A DNA stretch of 56,115 nucleotides from positions 1-56,115 of the forward strand of contig NZ_MLAP01000012.1 of NCBI RefSeq assembly GCF_002272865.1. Reading direction: 5' to 3'. The notes under the pieces were generated by a model that did not search any database, had not been told where the DNA came from, and worked only from the letters and a program-made list of their open reading frames with translations. The position numbers and the translations under genes are program-made. Position 1 is the first letter of the stretch. Each line of letters starts with the position of its first letter. Positions 1 to 8,179 of this stretch are shown in pieces. The DNA comes from Helicobacter sp. 12S02634-8 (GTDB lineage: Bacteria > Campylobacterota > Campylobacteria > Campylobacterales > Helicobacteraceae).

Positions 1-2
1 AA

Positions 3-2606
3 GAAGCAGGGGATTTTATCAACGACAACACAGACACAATCTTAAGATACATAGATATGACAATAGAGGCCAGCAAGCACATTGCTTTATTTGCCACAGC
101 TTTTATCTTGGCTAAACCTGCGATATTAGGGGTCAATGCTGCAATGGGTCTAACAAGAGCCTCGATTGCAATGTTTAGCTCAAGCCTAGGTGCAGCGACC
201 ATCGCCACCAAGACTTTTGACTTCTCTCTCAAAGCCTTAAAGCTGACTTTAAAGAGCTTTATTGTGCCTGCAGTTTTATTTAGCATTGCAGAGATTTTTT
301 TAGCTTGGAAGACCAATACAGAAGATACCCTCAAAAATCTCAAAAAAATTAGTGATAAAACCCTTGATTCAAGATTGAAAGAAGCCAAAGAGAACTATTT
401 GGAGCAAAAAAGAAAATACGAAGAGCGAGATTATAGTTTCTCAGAGCGCTTTTTCACCGCAGGGGAAAATCCTCTCATCACTGCGCAAAAAGAATACCAG
501 AGGCTTTTGAGTGAGAAAAGGCGTAGGGATAGAGAATTGACAGAGGGAGAGAAAGCAAAAGGTGATCTCATTGCCAAGCCCCAAGAGAGCAAGCTAGACT
601 CTAGTGCTATTTCTAATTTAAACAAAGCCTATTTAGAGCTTTCTCAAGTAGGTATGCGTGCCTATGACAAAGAAGTTCTCTCCATTGCGCTAAAAACCCA
701 ATCTTGGATTGAATCAGGCGTAAAGGTCAATGACGCACTGCAAGCTCAAAGCACTCTTTTATCTGAGCTTGATAGCCAATACCAAAACGCCCATTTAAAA
801 AAATATTTTGAGGGCGAATTTGCAATCCAAGAGAAAGCCATCGCTATGATGAAGGAGGGCGTGGCACAAAATATCGCCTTAGAGAATTTGAGATTTGAAC
901 AAACCATCACAAACCTAAACCTAGAGCTCGAAGAAATACTCAAAAACGGCGATCTTAGCCTAGAACAAGCTAACAAACTCTATGAATCCCAGACCAAGCT
1001 ACACGAAAAAAGAATCGCTCATATCAAAGAGCAAGCCATCAAAGAAAGTGCATTTTATGTAGATTTCAATAACAATCTCAACTCTGCACTCAATGAGCAG
1101 TTTTTCAACGCCTTGAGCGGGAAATTCACAAGCTTGCAAAACTGGGTGAGTGATATGGGAAGCTCGCTTTCAACTGCACTCACGCAAGCTTTTAGCAGAA
1201 GTTTGACACAAGCTGTTTTAAACTCCGCAGTCGGAGAAGCGTTCAAACGCACGATTGCAGGGAGTTTTGATAAAATCTTTGGCGATGGGAGTGTGTTTGA
1301 GGGCTATGGGGAGGTGTTTGGAGAGAGTGCGGGTTCTAAGATTGGCGGGGCTTTAGCAGGAGCAGCTGCAGGCATTGTGGCCAGTGGGATTTTTAGCGCA
1401 ATCTTTGGGGATAGCTCCAATGCAGCAGCTAAAAAAGATATACAAACAGGTGGCATGCTCGGCGCACTTACAGGCGCAGCGATCGGCTCATTTGTGCCTG
1501 TGTTAGGGCCTGTGCTTGGAGGGATTATTGGAGGGGTTGGGGGCAGCATATTAGCAGGCTTTAAGACCTATACAGAAAAAAGCTCCAAACAGAGCGTGCA
1601 GCTCTGGAGTGATGCGACTAAAGATACGATCAAAGCCAGTGAGCGCACCGATTGGACAGAAACTAAAAAGAACGGCTTTGGCTGGGAGCTTGGCACTAAA
1701 AACTGGACGGAATATACGCAGGCTAACACGCAAGCCTTGCGGGCATTGCAAGAGAATTTGAGGAGTTTTAATTATCTGCTCCAAGACTTAGGTGGAGGGA
1801 TTAAGGATTTAAGCATTGCAGCGGGCAATTATGCTGATTTCTCTGCTTTGAATAATGAGGGAGCAAAGAGTTTTATTGCTGCATTTCTTGGTGACAAAAA
1901 GCAATATTATTCGATGAATCATAAGGGCTTTGATGGATTTATGGATGCTTTTTATGATAATCTCAAGGTCACTTCAGGTCGAGTTATGGGGGTGTATGAG
2001 GCATTTACAAATGTTCGCTTTGATTATAGCTCAAAGACAAATGCGATTTATAAACTCTGGGCTGATTATGCTGCTTCACTCTCTAAAAACACAGCGCAAA
2101 CAATGCAAGAGGTGCTAGGGAGCTATGTGAGCTCTGGGCAGAAATTCCAAAGCTGGCTCTTTAGCTTTAAGGGCGATGATACAGCGACCCTTGCTTATCA
2201 AAAGCAGCTCAGTGACCAAAATATTGAGCGACTCCAAGAGAGCTTAGGGGTCAAGGGCATTACGATTGATAATTATTTATCTTGGCGAGAAAAGGCCATC
2301 AAAGAGAGCTTTGATCCTAACACAATCAATACCATCAATAGCTTAGGAGAAGCACTAAAAAGTGGGGCAGAAGCTTCTAGGAAATATGAAGAAGCCTTAA
2401 AAAATGAAAATAAAACCAAGCTCAAAATGATCGACCCGTATTTGAAAAAAACAAGAAGCTTGCAAGATTTGAGCGAGGATAAGAGCGATACAAACGAAAA
2501 GCTCTCTCTAGAAAGCCTTAAAACACTCAAAAATCTCCTCTCTACAATGCAAGAAGTCGCCAATGCCCTCTCAAGCCCGATCAAAGCTAGAGGAGCACTG
2601 CAATGA
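3..2606 (+). CDS. Phage tail tape-measure-like protein, 5' end beyond the window
   Basis: The reading frame is open from the left edge; the ATG at 57 is internal and lacks a ribosome binding site, so the true start lies outside. About 867 codons are visible. Hydrophobic segments occur near the beginning. Charged helical coiled-coil-type sequence follows (roughly residues 100-330 from the internal Met). A Gly/Ala-rich hydrophobic block lies at about 425-510 with repeated GGxxGxxxG patterns. The C-terminus is helical and Lys/Glu rich. Great length, coiled coil and a central hydrophobic block are typical of tape-measure proteins, which set tail length and help eject DNA. Position just before tail-tip and fibre-type genes agrees. 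No peptidase domain is seen. The family assignment is inferred from architecture, not from a specific motif. Confidence 0.7.
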   Translation, partial: EAGDFINDNTDTILRYIDMTIEASKHIALFATAFILAKPAILGVNAAMGLTRASIAMFSSSLGAATIATKTFDFSLKALKLTLKSFIVPAVLFSIAEIFLAWKTNTEDTLKNLKKISDKTLDSRLKEAKENYLEQKRKYEERDYSFSERFFTAGENPLITAQKEYQRLLSEKRRRDRELTEGEKAKGDLIAKPQESKLDSSAISNLNKAYLELSQVGMRAYDKEVLSIALKTQSWIESGVKVNDALQAQSTLLSELDSQYQNAHLKKYFEGEFAIQEKAIAMMKEGVAQNIALENLRFEQTITNLNLELEEILKNGDLSLEQANKLYESQTKLHEKRIAHIKEQAIKESAFYVDFNNNLNSALNEQFFNALSGKFTSLQNWVSDMGSSLSTALTQAFSRSLTQAVLNSAVGEAFKRTIAGSFDKIFGDGSVFEGYGEVFGESAGSKIGGALAGAAAGIVASGIFSAIFGDSSNAAAKKDIQTGGMLGALTGAAIGSFVPVLGPVLGGIIGGVGGSILAGFKTYTEKSSKQSVQLWSDATKDTIKASERTDWTETKKNGFGWELGTKNWTEYTQANTQALRALQENLRSFNYLLQDLGGGIKDLSIAAGNYADFSALNNEGAKSFIAAFLGDKKQYYSMNHKGFDGFMDAFYDNLKVTSGRVMGVYEAFTNVRFDYSSKTNAIYKLWADYAASLSKNTAQTMQEVLGSYVSSGQKFQSWLFSFKGDDTATLAYQKQLSDQNIERLQESLGVKGITIDNYLSWREKAIKESFDPNTINTINSLGEALKSGAEASRKYEEALKNENKTKLKMIDPYLKKTRSLQDLSEDKSDTNEKLSLESLKTLKNLLSTMQEVANALSSPIKARGALQ

Positions 2607-3475
2607 AAATCATCAAACGCTCTGAGATCATCATCATCTCTTCAAATCTAAGCGATAACACCCCTATGTATGACCAGACAAAGACTTATGCAAAAGGAGA
2701 TGTGATTGCAAATGATCATAACCGTTACAAAAGTCTTTTAGACAACAATCAAGAGCCTTTAGACAAAGAGGCGTATTGGGAGAACTTGGGGGCTACAAAC
2801 GATTATGCTGCGTTTGATTTTTTCTTAAACACACAAGCCCAGAGAGAAGAAAAAATAGAGATTGTCTTGAGTGCTAAGGAAAATAACGCCTTGTATTTAG
2901 CTAATCTCTGGGGAGAGCGTATTGAGATTGCAGTCATTGATATCAAGAGCGCAGATGTTTTAGAAAGCACTGAATATAGGCTTTTTGCAGAAGAAATTAG
3001 GGATTGGAGGGAATATTTCTTTGGAGATTGGCAAGAAAGGAGGCGTAAAGATGTGTATTTTGAACGCAGCACACTTAACAGAGGAGCCGCTTATAAAATC
3101 ACACTTTTTGCACCCAATGACATAGCTAAAATCGGGCATATTGTCTGTGGCAAGGCAAGGGAGCTTGGGGTGAGTTTGTATAAAAATTCAGTCTCTGCGA
3201 TTGATTTTTCAAAGATCCAAACCGATGAGCAAGGTAATACGAGTGTGACTAAAGGCAACTACAAAAAGACTAATTCCTTTGATGTGGCTATCCCCAATAG
3301 CCAGCTAGATGTTTGTGTCAATGCTTTTATTGAACTCAGAGGCGAGCCTTGCGTGTTTGTGATCGCTCAAAGCTATAAGAGCCTCATCAATTTTGCCATC
3401 TTGAAAAAATGGGAGGTGTTGCTAGAAAAAAAGAATATGGCAATTGCCTCCATTGAACTCGAGGGGCTTGTATGA
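2603..3475 (+). CDS. Phage tail-region protein with carbohydrate-binding-like N-terminus
   Basis: This 290-residue protein starts on an ATGA overlap with the tape-measure stop, so the two are probably translationally coupled. Residues about 20-65 (MYDQTKTYAKGDVI, then YKSLLDNN, then YWENLGAT) resemble the short chitin-binding-like modules common in phage tail and fibre proteins, where Tyr/Trp residues contact sugar. The remainder is mixed alpha/beta with no motif I recognise. No signal peptide or membrane segment is seen. Its place between tape measure and fibre-like genes suggests a tail-tip or baseplate role; this is inference. Confidence 0.55.
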   Translation: MKIIKRSEIIIISSNLSDNTPMYDQTKTYAKGDVIANDHNRYKSLLDNNQEPLDKEAYWENLGATNDYAAFDFFLNTQAQREEKIEIVLSAKENNALYLANLWGERIEIAVIDIKSADVLESTEYRLFAEEIRDWREYFFGDWQERRRKDVYFERSTLNRGAAYKITLFAPNDIAKIGHIVCGKARELGVSLYKNSVSAIDFSKIQTDEQGNTSVTKGNYKKTNSFDVAIPNSQLDVCVNAFIELRGEPCVFVIAQSYKSLINFAILKKWEVLLEKKNMAIASIELEGLV

Positions 3476-3540
3476 AAACACCTTTGCAAGGGTCTTTAAA
3501 GACCTTTAAAAACAAATTTAAATCCAAGGAGGAAAGATGA
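3472..3540 (+). CDS. Possible 22-residue basic peptide coupled at both ends
   Basis: An ATG at 3472 overlaps the previous stop (ATGA), and its own TGA at 3538-3540 overlaps the next ATG at 3537, again as ATGA. The frame encodes a Lys-rich 22-residue peptide. It contains the perfect palindrome GGTCTTTAAAGACC at 3491-3504, followed by the AAGGAGG ribosome binding site of the next gene. It may be a real small gene, a coupling leader, or chance. There is no homology evidence. Confidence 0.25.
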   Translation: MKTPLQGSLKTFKNKFKSKEER

Positions 3541-4439
3541 TAGAAGTTAAAATCAGCCCACTACCCACCCCACCAAGCACACAAGATGCACTCAACTTTG
3601 CGCAGAGGGCAGATGCGTTTATGGAGGCTCTGCCAAAGTTTCAAGAAGAGCTCAATGTGTTTGCACAAGAGGGCAATGCCTTAAAAGATGTGCTCCATCA
3701 AACAACTCAAAGCTTGATTATAGACTTAAATGATATTAAAAATGCAAGCAAGGAGGAGCTAGATCTCAAGACCCAAAGTGCAAAGACACAGATTGATTCA
3801 AAGCTCAAAGATACGATTGAATCCATAGAACAAAAGGTCGGCACAATCAGGCTTGATGAGCTTTTAAATGCTTATGATACAGCCAAAAGTGGCTCAATTG
3901 CAGCGATAAAGTCCCAGCAAGAACAAGCCCAAGAGAGCCTAGAAGCCCTCAAACAAGAAAGCCTAGAGAGTTTTCAAACCTCAAAACAAACCATCATCGA
4001 ATCTATCCTAGCCCAACAAAAAAACCCCAAAGACCTAGAGTGGAAGCTCTTAACACAAATAGAGCTATGGCTAGATCATCATATCAAAGACTATAAAAAA
4101 GAGATGGAGGAGAAAGAGAGAATTGGAAAGATCGATTGCTTTTTTCGCTCCAACCTCCCTAGCACGCACACAAAACTCAATCAAACACTCAAAGCTTGTG
4201 ACTACCCATTGCTATGGTTTTATAGTATCGGGCTCAAGGGCAATGCTGGGGGTGTGGATTTTAGTTTTCCCAAAGAGAGTCTTCAGACGCAAGCAGGGAG
4301 CTCTTTGGGTATCCAAGAAGATATGAAGCTGTGTTTAGAGGGTGTTTATGCAGGGTCTAAAAACAACCCCCAACCACAAGCTCAGATCCAAGCATTTGTA
4401 GAAAATCTCAAAGCTCACAAAATTCAAAACAAAGGATAA
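3537..4439 (+). CDS. Phage tail/fibre-region coiled-coil protein
   Basis: A 300-residue protein preceded by a strong AAGGAGG site. The N-terminus is Pro-rich (ISPLPTPPSTQD), a style seen at the start of tail-fibre-type proteins. Residues about 25-200 are almost entirely charged helix rich in Gln, Lys and Glu, predicted coiled coil. The C-terminal 100 residues are more globular, with SFPKESLQTQAG and WFYSIGLKGNAGG segments. It sits three bases before the RCC1 protein gene and may form a stalk or connector for it. I recognise no specific family. Confidence 0.5.
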   Translation: MIEVKISPLPTPPSTQDALNFAQRADAFMEALPKFQEELNVFAQEGNALKDVLHQTTQSLIIDLNDIKNASKEELDLKTQSAKTQIDSKLKDTIESIEQKVGTIRLDELLNAYDTAKSGSIAAIKSQQEQAQESLEALKQESLESFQTSKQTIIESILAQQKNPKDLEWKLLTQIELWLDHHIKDYKKEMEEKERIGKIDCFFRSNLPSTHTKLNQTLKACDYPLLWFYSIGLKGNAGGVDFSFPKESLQTQAGSSLGIQEDMKLCLEGVYAGSKNNPQPQAQIQAFVENLKAHKIQNKG

Positions 4440-4442
4440 AAA

Positions 4443-5930
4443 ATGACAGAAAACCAATACAATGAACTCAAAAATAAATTTGAAGAGCTCCTTAGCCTTA
4501 AAAATTCAAGCCTAGAAGAAAATACTCAAATCTTAGAAGCTTACACCAACGCACTCAAAGGGGATTTACAAGCTTTTATTACTGCGTTTGAAAAATCTCA
4601 TCACCCAAAGAGTATCCGCCTTTTAAAAAATGTCAATGCCTATCGCTCGATTTTTTATCAAGAAGTCTATAGGGGCATTGATGGCGCGATCCAAACCTAT
4701 GGTGATATTTTTATCAGTGGGGGCGATCTCAACCGATCAGGCAGCGGCAGAGGGGTTATCACATCAGGCTTTTCACGCCTCCCTATCCCACTTGGAGTTG
4801 AGATAGAAGATGTCATCGGAGGGCACGCAAACTTTTATGCTCAAGTCAAAGATTCTGCAAGTATGTATGTATGGGGGAATAACTCCCAAGGCTGCCTAGG
4901 ACTTGGGCATAACCTCGTTGTGCCTATCCCTAAAGAAGTAAAATTTAGAGCCAAGATTAAAAAAATCGCAAGCAAGAGCTATGCAAGCTCCTATCAGTTT
5001 GCCTTAGTGCTTTTAGAAGATGGGAGTGTGTGGGGAGCTGGGAGAAATTCTGAGGGCGAGCTAGGGATTGGAAACACCATCGACTCCAATCGCTTTGTCC
5101 AAATCTCTACAATCAGCGATATTGTTGATATTTGGGTGGGTAGTGATTATGTGAGTGGTGCGTTTGCACTCGATCGCACAGGCAAACTTTATGCGTGGGG
5201 TTGGAACGGCAATGGTTGTTTGGGGCTTGGACATAGTGATAGTGTGCTAAAACCTACGCTTGTTTCAGGGCTTGAGGGCGTGAGTGGTGTGTATCATTAC
5301 ACCAAAAACGATTCAGGTTGGAGGGGCAATACATTTGTGCAAAAGGGCAAAAGAGAGATTTGGGGTTGTGGCTATAACGGACAACGTCAGCTCAATCAAA
5401 GCGATCTCAATGACCGCAATGCATTTATCAAAGTCATCAGCATTTCTGGATCGAGCGATGGAGCTGATATTGTCCAATTCATCGGAGGGACTTGCTATAA
5501 CACCTGCTTTTTGATTGATAAAGCAGGCGATACTTGGAGCTGGGGATGGGGAGGATACGGCTTTGGGGATAATCGCAGCGGGAATAATCTCAATGATGGC
5601 AACAACAAATCCTCCATCAAATTTGCCTATATCCAAACTCAACCCTATAACTATCAAGCCTTTTATGGGAAAGACATTGAGGGCAATTTATGGAGCTTTG
5701 GTTATAACAACAACTCTTTGGGCACAGGGCATAATGACAACATCAGGACTTTTGAGAAGATCCAAATCCCTCAAAATATAGAAGATTTTATGCTCGCAAG
5801 TGTGTATGAAGCCGAGCGCGCGTTTGTAGCCACTGATGGCAAAAGGCTTTATGCTTGCGGGAGTGCGTATGATGGCAACATTGATTACACAACCAATGTC
5901 CCCCAACCTCAAAAAATCACCCAACTTTGA
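4443..5930 (+). CDS. RCC1-repeat beta-propeller protein of the prophage tail region
   Basis: A 495-residue protein. Residues 1 to about 80 are helical. From about 139 onward there are seven evenly spaced RCC1-like repeats, beginning near residues 139, 193, 246, 303, 361, 413 and 465, with the signature G-x-(V/L)-(W/Y)-x-(W/A/C)-G-x-N-x-x-(G)-x-L-G-x-G (for example SVWGAGRNSEGELGIGN). Seven such repeats fold as a seven-bladed propeller in eukaryotic RCC1. Here the gene lies in a phage tail operon between a coiled-coil protein and a DUF4376-like protein. A receptor-binding or adhesin-like tip is more likely than any chromatin role. No signal peptide is present, as expected for a virion part. 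Function is inferred from context; the repeats themselves are clear. Confidence 0.8.
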   Translation: MTENQYNELKNKFEELLSLKNSSLEENTQILEAYTNALKGDLQAFITAFEKSHHPKSIRLLKNVNAYRSIFYQEVYRGIDGAIQTYGDIFISGGDLNRSGSGRGVITSGFSRLPIPLGVEIEDVIGGHANFYAQVKDSASMYVWGNNSQGCLGLGHNLVVPIPKEVKFRAKIKKIASKSYASSYQFALVLLEDGSVWGAGRNSEGELGIGNTIDSNRFVQISTISDIVDIWVGSDYVSGAFALDRTGKLYAWGWNGNGCLGLGHSDSVLKPTLVSGLEGVSGVYHYTKNDSGWRGNTFVQKGKREIWGCGYNGQRQLNQSDLNDRNAFIKVISISGSSDGADIVQFIGGTCYNTCFLIDKAGDTWSWGWGGYGFGDNRSGNNLNDGNNKSSIKFAYIQTQPYNYQAFYGKDIEGNLWSFGYNNNSLGTGHNDNIRTFEKIQIPQNIEDFMLASVYEAERAFVATDGKRLYACGSAYDGNIDYTTNVPQPQKITQL

Positions 5931-5962
5931 GTCAAAAAATAAAAATAAACAAAGGAGTCAAA

Positions 5963-6505
5963 ATGAAAATCTATTTACTAGAAAATGAAAAGATTACAGA
6001 AGTTGTTGGCACATATAAAGTGCTCACCCAAGATACCCTCTTCACTTATGTAGAGAGTGAAACCGAGCTTTCAGAGCCCTTCAAAGAGGGTGCATTGCCC
6101 CAAGAATTTTTGCAAACCCAAGCAGATGCGCTCAATGCAGCCAAAGCCCAAAAGACACAAGAGCTCAATGCAGCTTGTGATGCTTCTATCCAAAGCTTTA
6201 TTTCAGATGCCCTAGGGTCTATGCATATCTATGATGCCAAGCTAGAAGACCAGCTCAATCTCTTAGGGCTTGTGGGCGCAAACATTGATAGCTTTTTTCG
6301 TTGTGCGCCACTCACTAACCCCTTAGACAAACAAAACCTCCCCCACACCAAAGCCCAGCTCAAAGCTGTCTATAACGATGCCCTCAAAACCAAAAGCGAG
6401 GCAATCTTTAAGTGTGGAGTTTTAAAAGAAAAGGTCAAAAAGGCTTCAAGCAAAGAAGAGGTTTTAAAGATTGTTTGGGAGGAGATAGATGGAACACAGC
6501 CTTGA
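5963..6505 (+). CDS. DUF4376-like phage tail protein
   Basis: A 180-residue protein, started here at the ATG preceded by AAAGGAGTCAAA; an upstream in-frame start at 5927 would overlap the RCC1 gene but has no ribosome binding site. The N-terminus (MKIYLLENEKITEV) resembles short beta-rich fibre or assembly proteins. The middle is Ala/Gln/Lys helix (QADALNAAKAQKTQELNAAC). The C-terminus, with DQLNLLGLVGANIDSFFRC and HTKAQLKAVYNDAL, is in the style of DUF4376, a domain found in tail-fibre assembly proteins. The family call is by memory of the pattern. Confidence 0.5.
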   Translation: MKIYLLENEKITEVVGTYKVLTQDTLFTYVESETELSEPFKEGALPQEFLQTQADALNAAKAQKTQELNAACDASIQSFISDALGSMHIYDAKLEDQLNLLGLVGANIDSFFRCAPLTNPLDKQNLPHTKAQLKAVYNDALKTKSEAIFKCGVLKEKVKKASSKEEVLKIVWEEIDGTQP

Positions 6506-6866
6506 TACATCGTTGAAAGCTGAAATTAATTGGAAACACAAAGACAAAATGCTAGTGATTCTCCTAGAGCCGATTGCATACACCACCAAAGCAGGAGAGT
6601 ACATCCTTATCCCAAAGGGGTTTGAAAGCGATGGGGGCTCGATCCCTAAGATATTTTGGTGGCTGCTCTCGCCATTTGAAAACTACAGCAAGTGCTGCAT
6701 TTTACACGATTATCTATGCACCCAATTCCACCAAGGAAAGCTCACAAGGAGCTATTGTGATAAAATATTTTTAGAAGCAATGGAGTCTATCAACATCAAA
6801 AAAAGCACAAGACTTGCATTGTATTTGGCTGTTCGGCTGTATGCAAAAATCAAAAGATACAAATAA
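6489..6866 (+). CDS. DUF1353 family phage protein
   Basis: A 125-residue protein overlapping the previous gene by 17 bases. It carries the conserved DUF1353 features: a beta-rich start, then PKGFESDGGSIPKIFWWLLSPF, then CILHDYLC, then a helical end with YCDKIFLEAME and ALYLAVRLYAKIK. DUF1353 proteins occur at the late-gene ends of tailed phages. Their conserved HD pair suggests an enzymatic or structural role that has not been settled. It is the last clearly phage-type gene before the chromosomal junction. Confidence 0.75.
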   Translation: MEHSLDTSLKAEINWKHKDKMLVILLEPIAYTTKAGEYILIPKGFESDGGSIPKIFWWLLSPFENYSKCCILHDYLCTQFHQGKLTRSYCDKIFLEAMESINIKKSTRLALYLAVRLYAKIKRYK

Positions 6867-6925
6867 AGGGGAGCGAGTCCAAATATTGAGTTCAGGGCAT
6901 TGAGTTCAAATATTGAGAGAGGGTA

Positions 6926-7108
6926 ATGCCCTTTGGCTTTATAGAGATGTTAAAACAAGAGAGTGCGGAGATTTTAATAGATGGATCTTGCATATCAAGT
7001 GTGTTTGAATTAAGAGCAAGCCCTTGGCTTTATTTTTATTTAATGCCATTTAAAGTTGATTTAAAAGGTGTTTTTAGAGCTTTAAAAGAGGGCTTGAAAG
7101 ATAGTTAG
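6926..7108 (+). CDS. Possible small prophage-end protein, unrecognised
   Basis: An open frame of 60 codons with a GAGAGG-type ribosome binding site four bases before ATG. It ends in amphipathic helix (GVFRALKEGLKDS). I do not recognise it. Just upstream, at about 6878-6917, CAAATATTGAG and TTGAGTTCA are each repeated twice in a short degenerate repeat. It could be a real small gene or a decayed remnant. Confidence 0.35.
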   Translation: MPFGFIEMLKQESAEILIDGSCISSVFELRASPWLYFYLMPFKVDLKGVFRALKEGLKDS

Positions 7109-7160
7109 TTTCAGTTAAGTTTAAGTTATGATTTGCCACATAAAACAGAAGTGAAGCGCG

Positions 7161-7197
7161 TCACTTTGATTTTAAGTGTCAACTCACTTTGATTTTA
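7161..7197 (+). repeat. 14-bp direct repeat at prophage/chromosome junction; candidate attachment site
   Basis: TCACTTTGATTTTA occurs at 7161-7174 and again at 7184-7197. The right copy is inside the frame that continues into the truncated transporter; the left copy lies in non-coding phage-side sequence. One of these may be the attR core. The matching attL copy would lie to the left of the window. Confidence 0.45.
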
Positions 7198-7853
7198 TAT
7201 GGCGTTTTATAGAATCCCCTATCTGGAGGGCTAATCGGACTCAAAACAAGCATTTTGATATCTTAGATACTATCAAGACACATTACAAACTGATCTTGTA
7301 TTTGATTGTTGTGATGGTAGCATTTAACTTTTTGAGCCACGGCTCTGAGGATTTGTATCCGACCTTTTTGCGCGAACAGAAGCATTTTGATGCAAAAACT
7401 ATTGGAAATATTACGATTTTTTATAATATCGCTGCGATATTTGGGGGCATTTTCTTTGGGAGTCTTTCAGAAAAGATAGGCCGCAAAAAGTCTATTTTGC
7501 TAGCTTGTGTTCTTGTGATCCCTGCTACTTATTTTTGGGCATATGGTAATTCTTTGATTGCTTTGAGTATTGGGGCTTGTATCATGCAGTTTATGGTGCA
7601 AGGGGCGTGGGGAGTTATCCCGACTTATCTCAATGAAAGAGTCCCATCACATACGCGCTCCACACTCCCTGGGCTTGTCTATCAGCTAGGCAATTTGATT
7701 GCTTCGGTCAATGCGCTCATACAGACAAAGACGGCTGAGGCGATGGGTAATAATTATGCGGGCGTGATGTCTGTGATGATTGTGATTGTCGCTATTGTGC
7801 TTTTGGTTTTGATACCTTTTGGGAAGGAAACTCGAGGGGCTAGCTTGCATTGA
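7176..7853 (+). pseudogene. C-terminal half of an SHS-family MFS transporter, 5' end missing
   Basis: About 225 codons encode a charged loop and then six membrane segments, corresponding to TM7-TM12 of a 12-helix MFS carrier. ESPIW precedes the sixth loop, GSLSEKIGRKKS is the TM8-9 loop motif, and VYQLGNLIASVNALIQ is characteristic of the sialate/lactate (SHS) group. The N-terminal six helices are absent, replaced upstream by prophage and a direct repeat. GTG at 7176 is only an apparent start with no ribosome binding site. The simplest reading is disruption by prophage integration, with the N-terminal half expected at the far prophage end. Substrate (lactate, sialate or another acid) cannot be told. 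Confidence 0.8.
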
Positions 7854-8179
7854 TGGCTTTGGTTTTAAGAAAAATAAGAAAATATAATAAGGCAGTGCGT
7901 GGGACAATCAGCCCCCGTTTCCACTCTTGTTGCACCATCAACCAAGATAGAGCACTCAAAGAGCCATAGAACACCCAAAGAACCAAAGAGTATTCAAAGA
8001 GTATTCAAAGAGTCAAAGAGTAAAAAATCAAAGCAGGGATTTTAGACCAAATAGACCCTTAAAAGCCTAAAACACTCTCAATGCCCCAAACAATTCCCCT
8101 CGCTTTGTTCCCCTCGCTTGCTCCCTTTGCTCCCCTATTCGCCCAAAAAAGGCAAGAAGATTTGTAAGATATGGGGAAA
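7854..8179. other. Gene-free stretch with CAAAGAG repeats
   Basis: No credible gene is seen in these 326 bases between the truncated transporter and the convergent reductase gene. Positions 7957-8033 hold five copies of CAAAGAG, including two exact neighbouring units of GTATTCAAAGA. A C-rich stretch at about 8095-8150 repeats CCCCTCGCTT-like sequence. It looks like decayed sequence with slippage-type repeats; no clear terminator hairpin was found. Confidence 0.5.

Larger units (their letters stand above)
1..7197. mobile_element. Right-hand late-gene end of a prophage (partial)
   Basis: Seven or eight same-strand genes, mostly overlapping or a few bases apart, carry tail-type features: a long Gly/Ala-rich tape-measure-like protein, a protein with a carbohydrate-binding-like N-terminus, a coiled-coil protein, an RCC1 propeller, a DUF4376-like protein and a DUF1353 protein. 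No housekeeping gene interrupts them. The block ends where the C-terminal half of an MFS transporter begins, at a 14-bp direct repeat. The left end, integrase, capsid and lysis genes lie outside the window, so completeness and activity cannot be judged. Confidence 0.75.

Noticed and set aside
7957-8033. CAAAGAG repeats considered as a CRISPR or regulatory iteron array
   Set aside because: Units are too short and irregular, with no spacer structure, no cas genes and no rep gene nearby.
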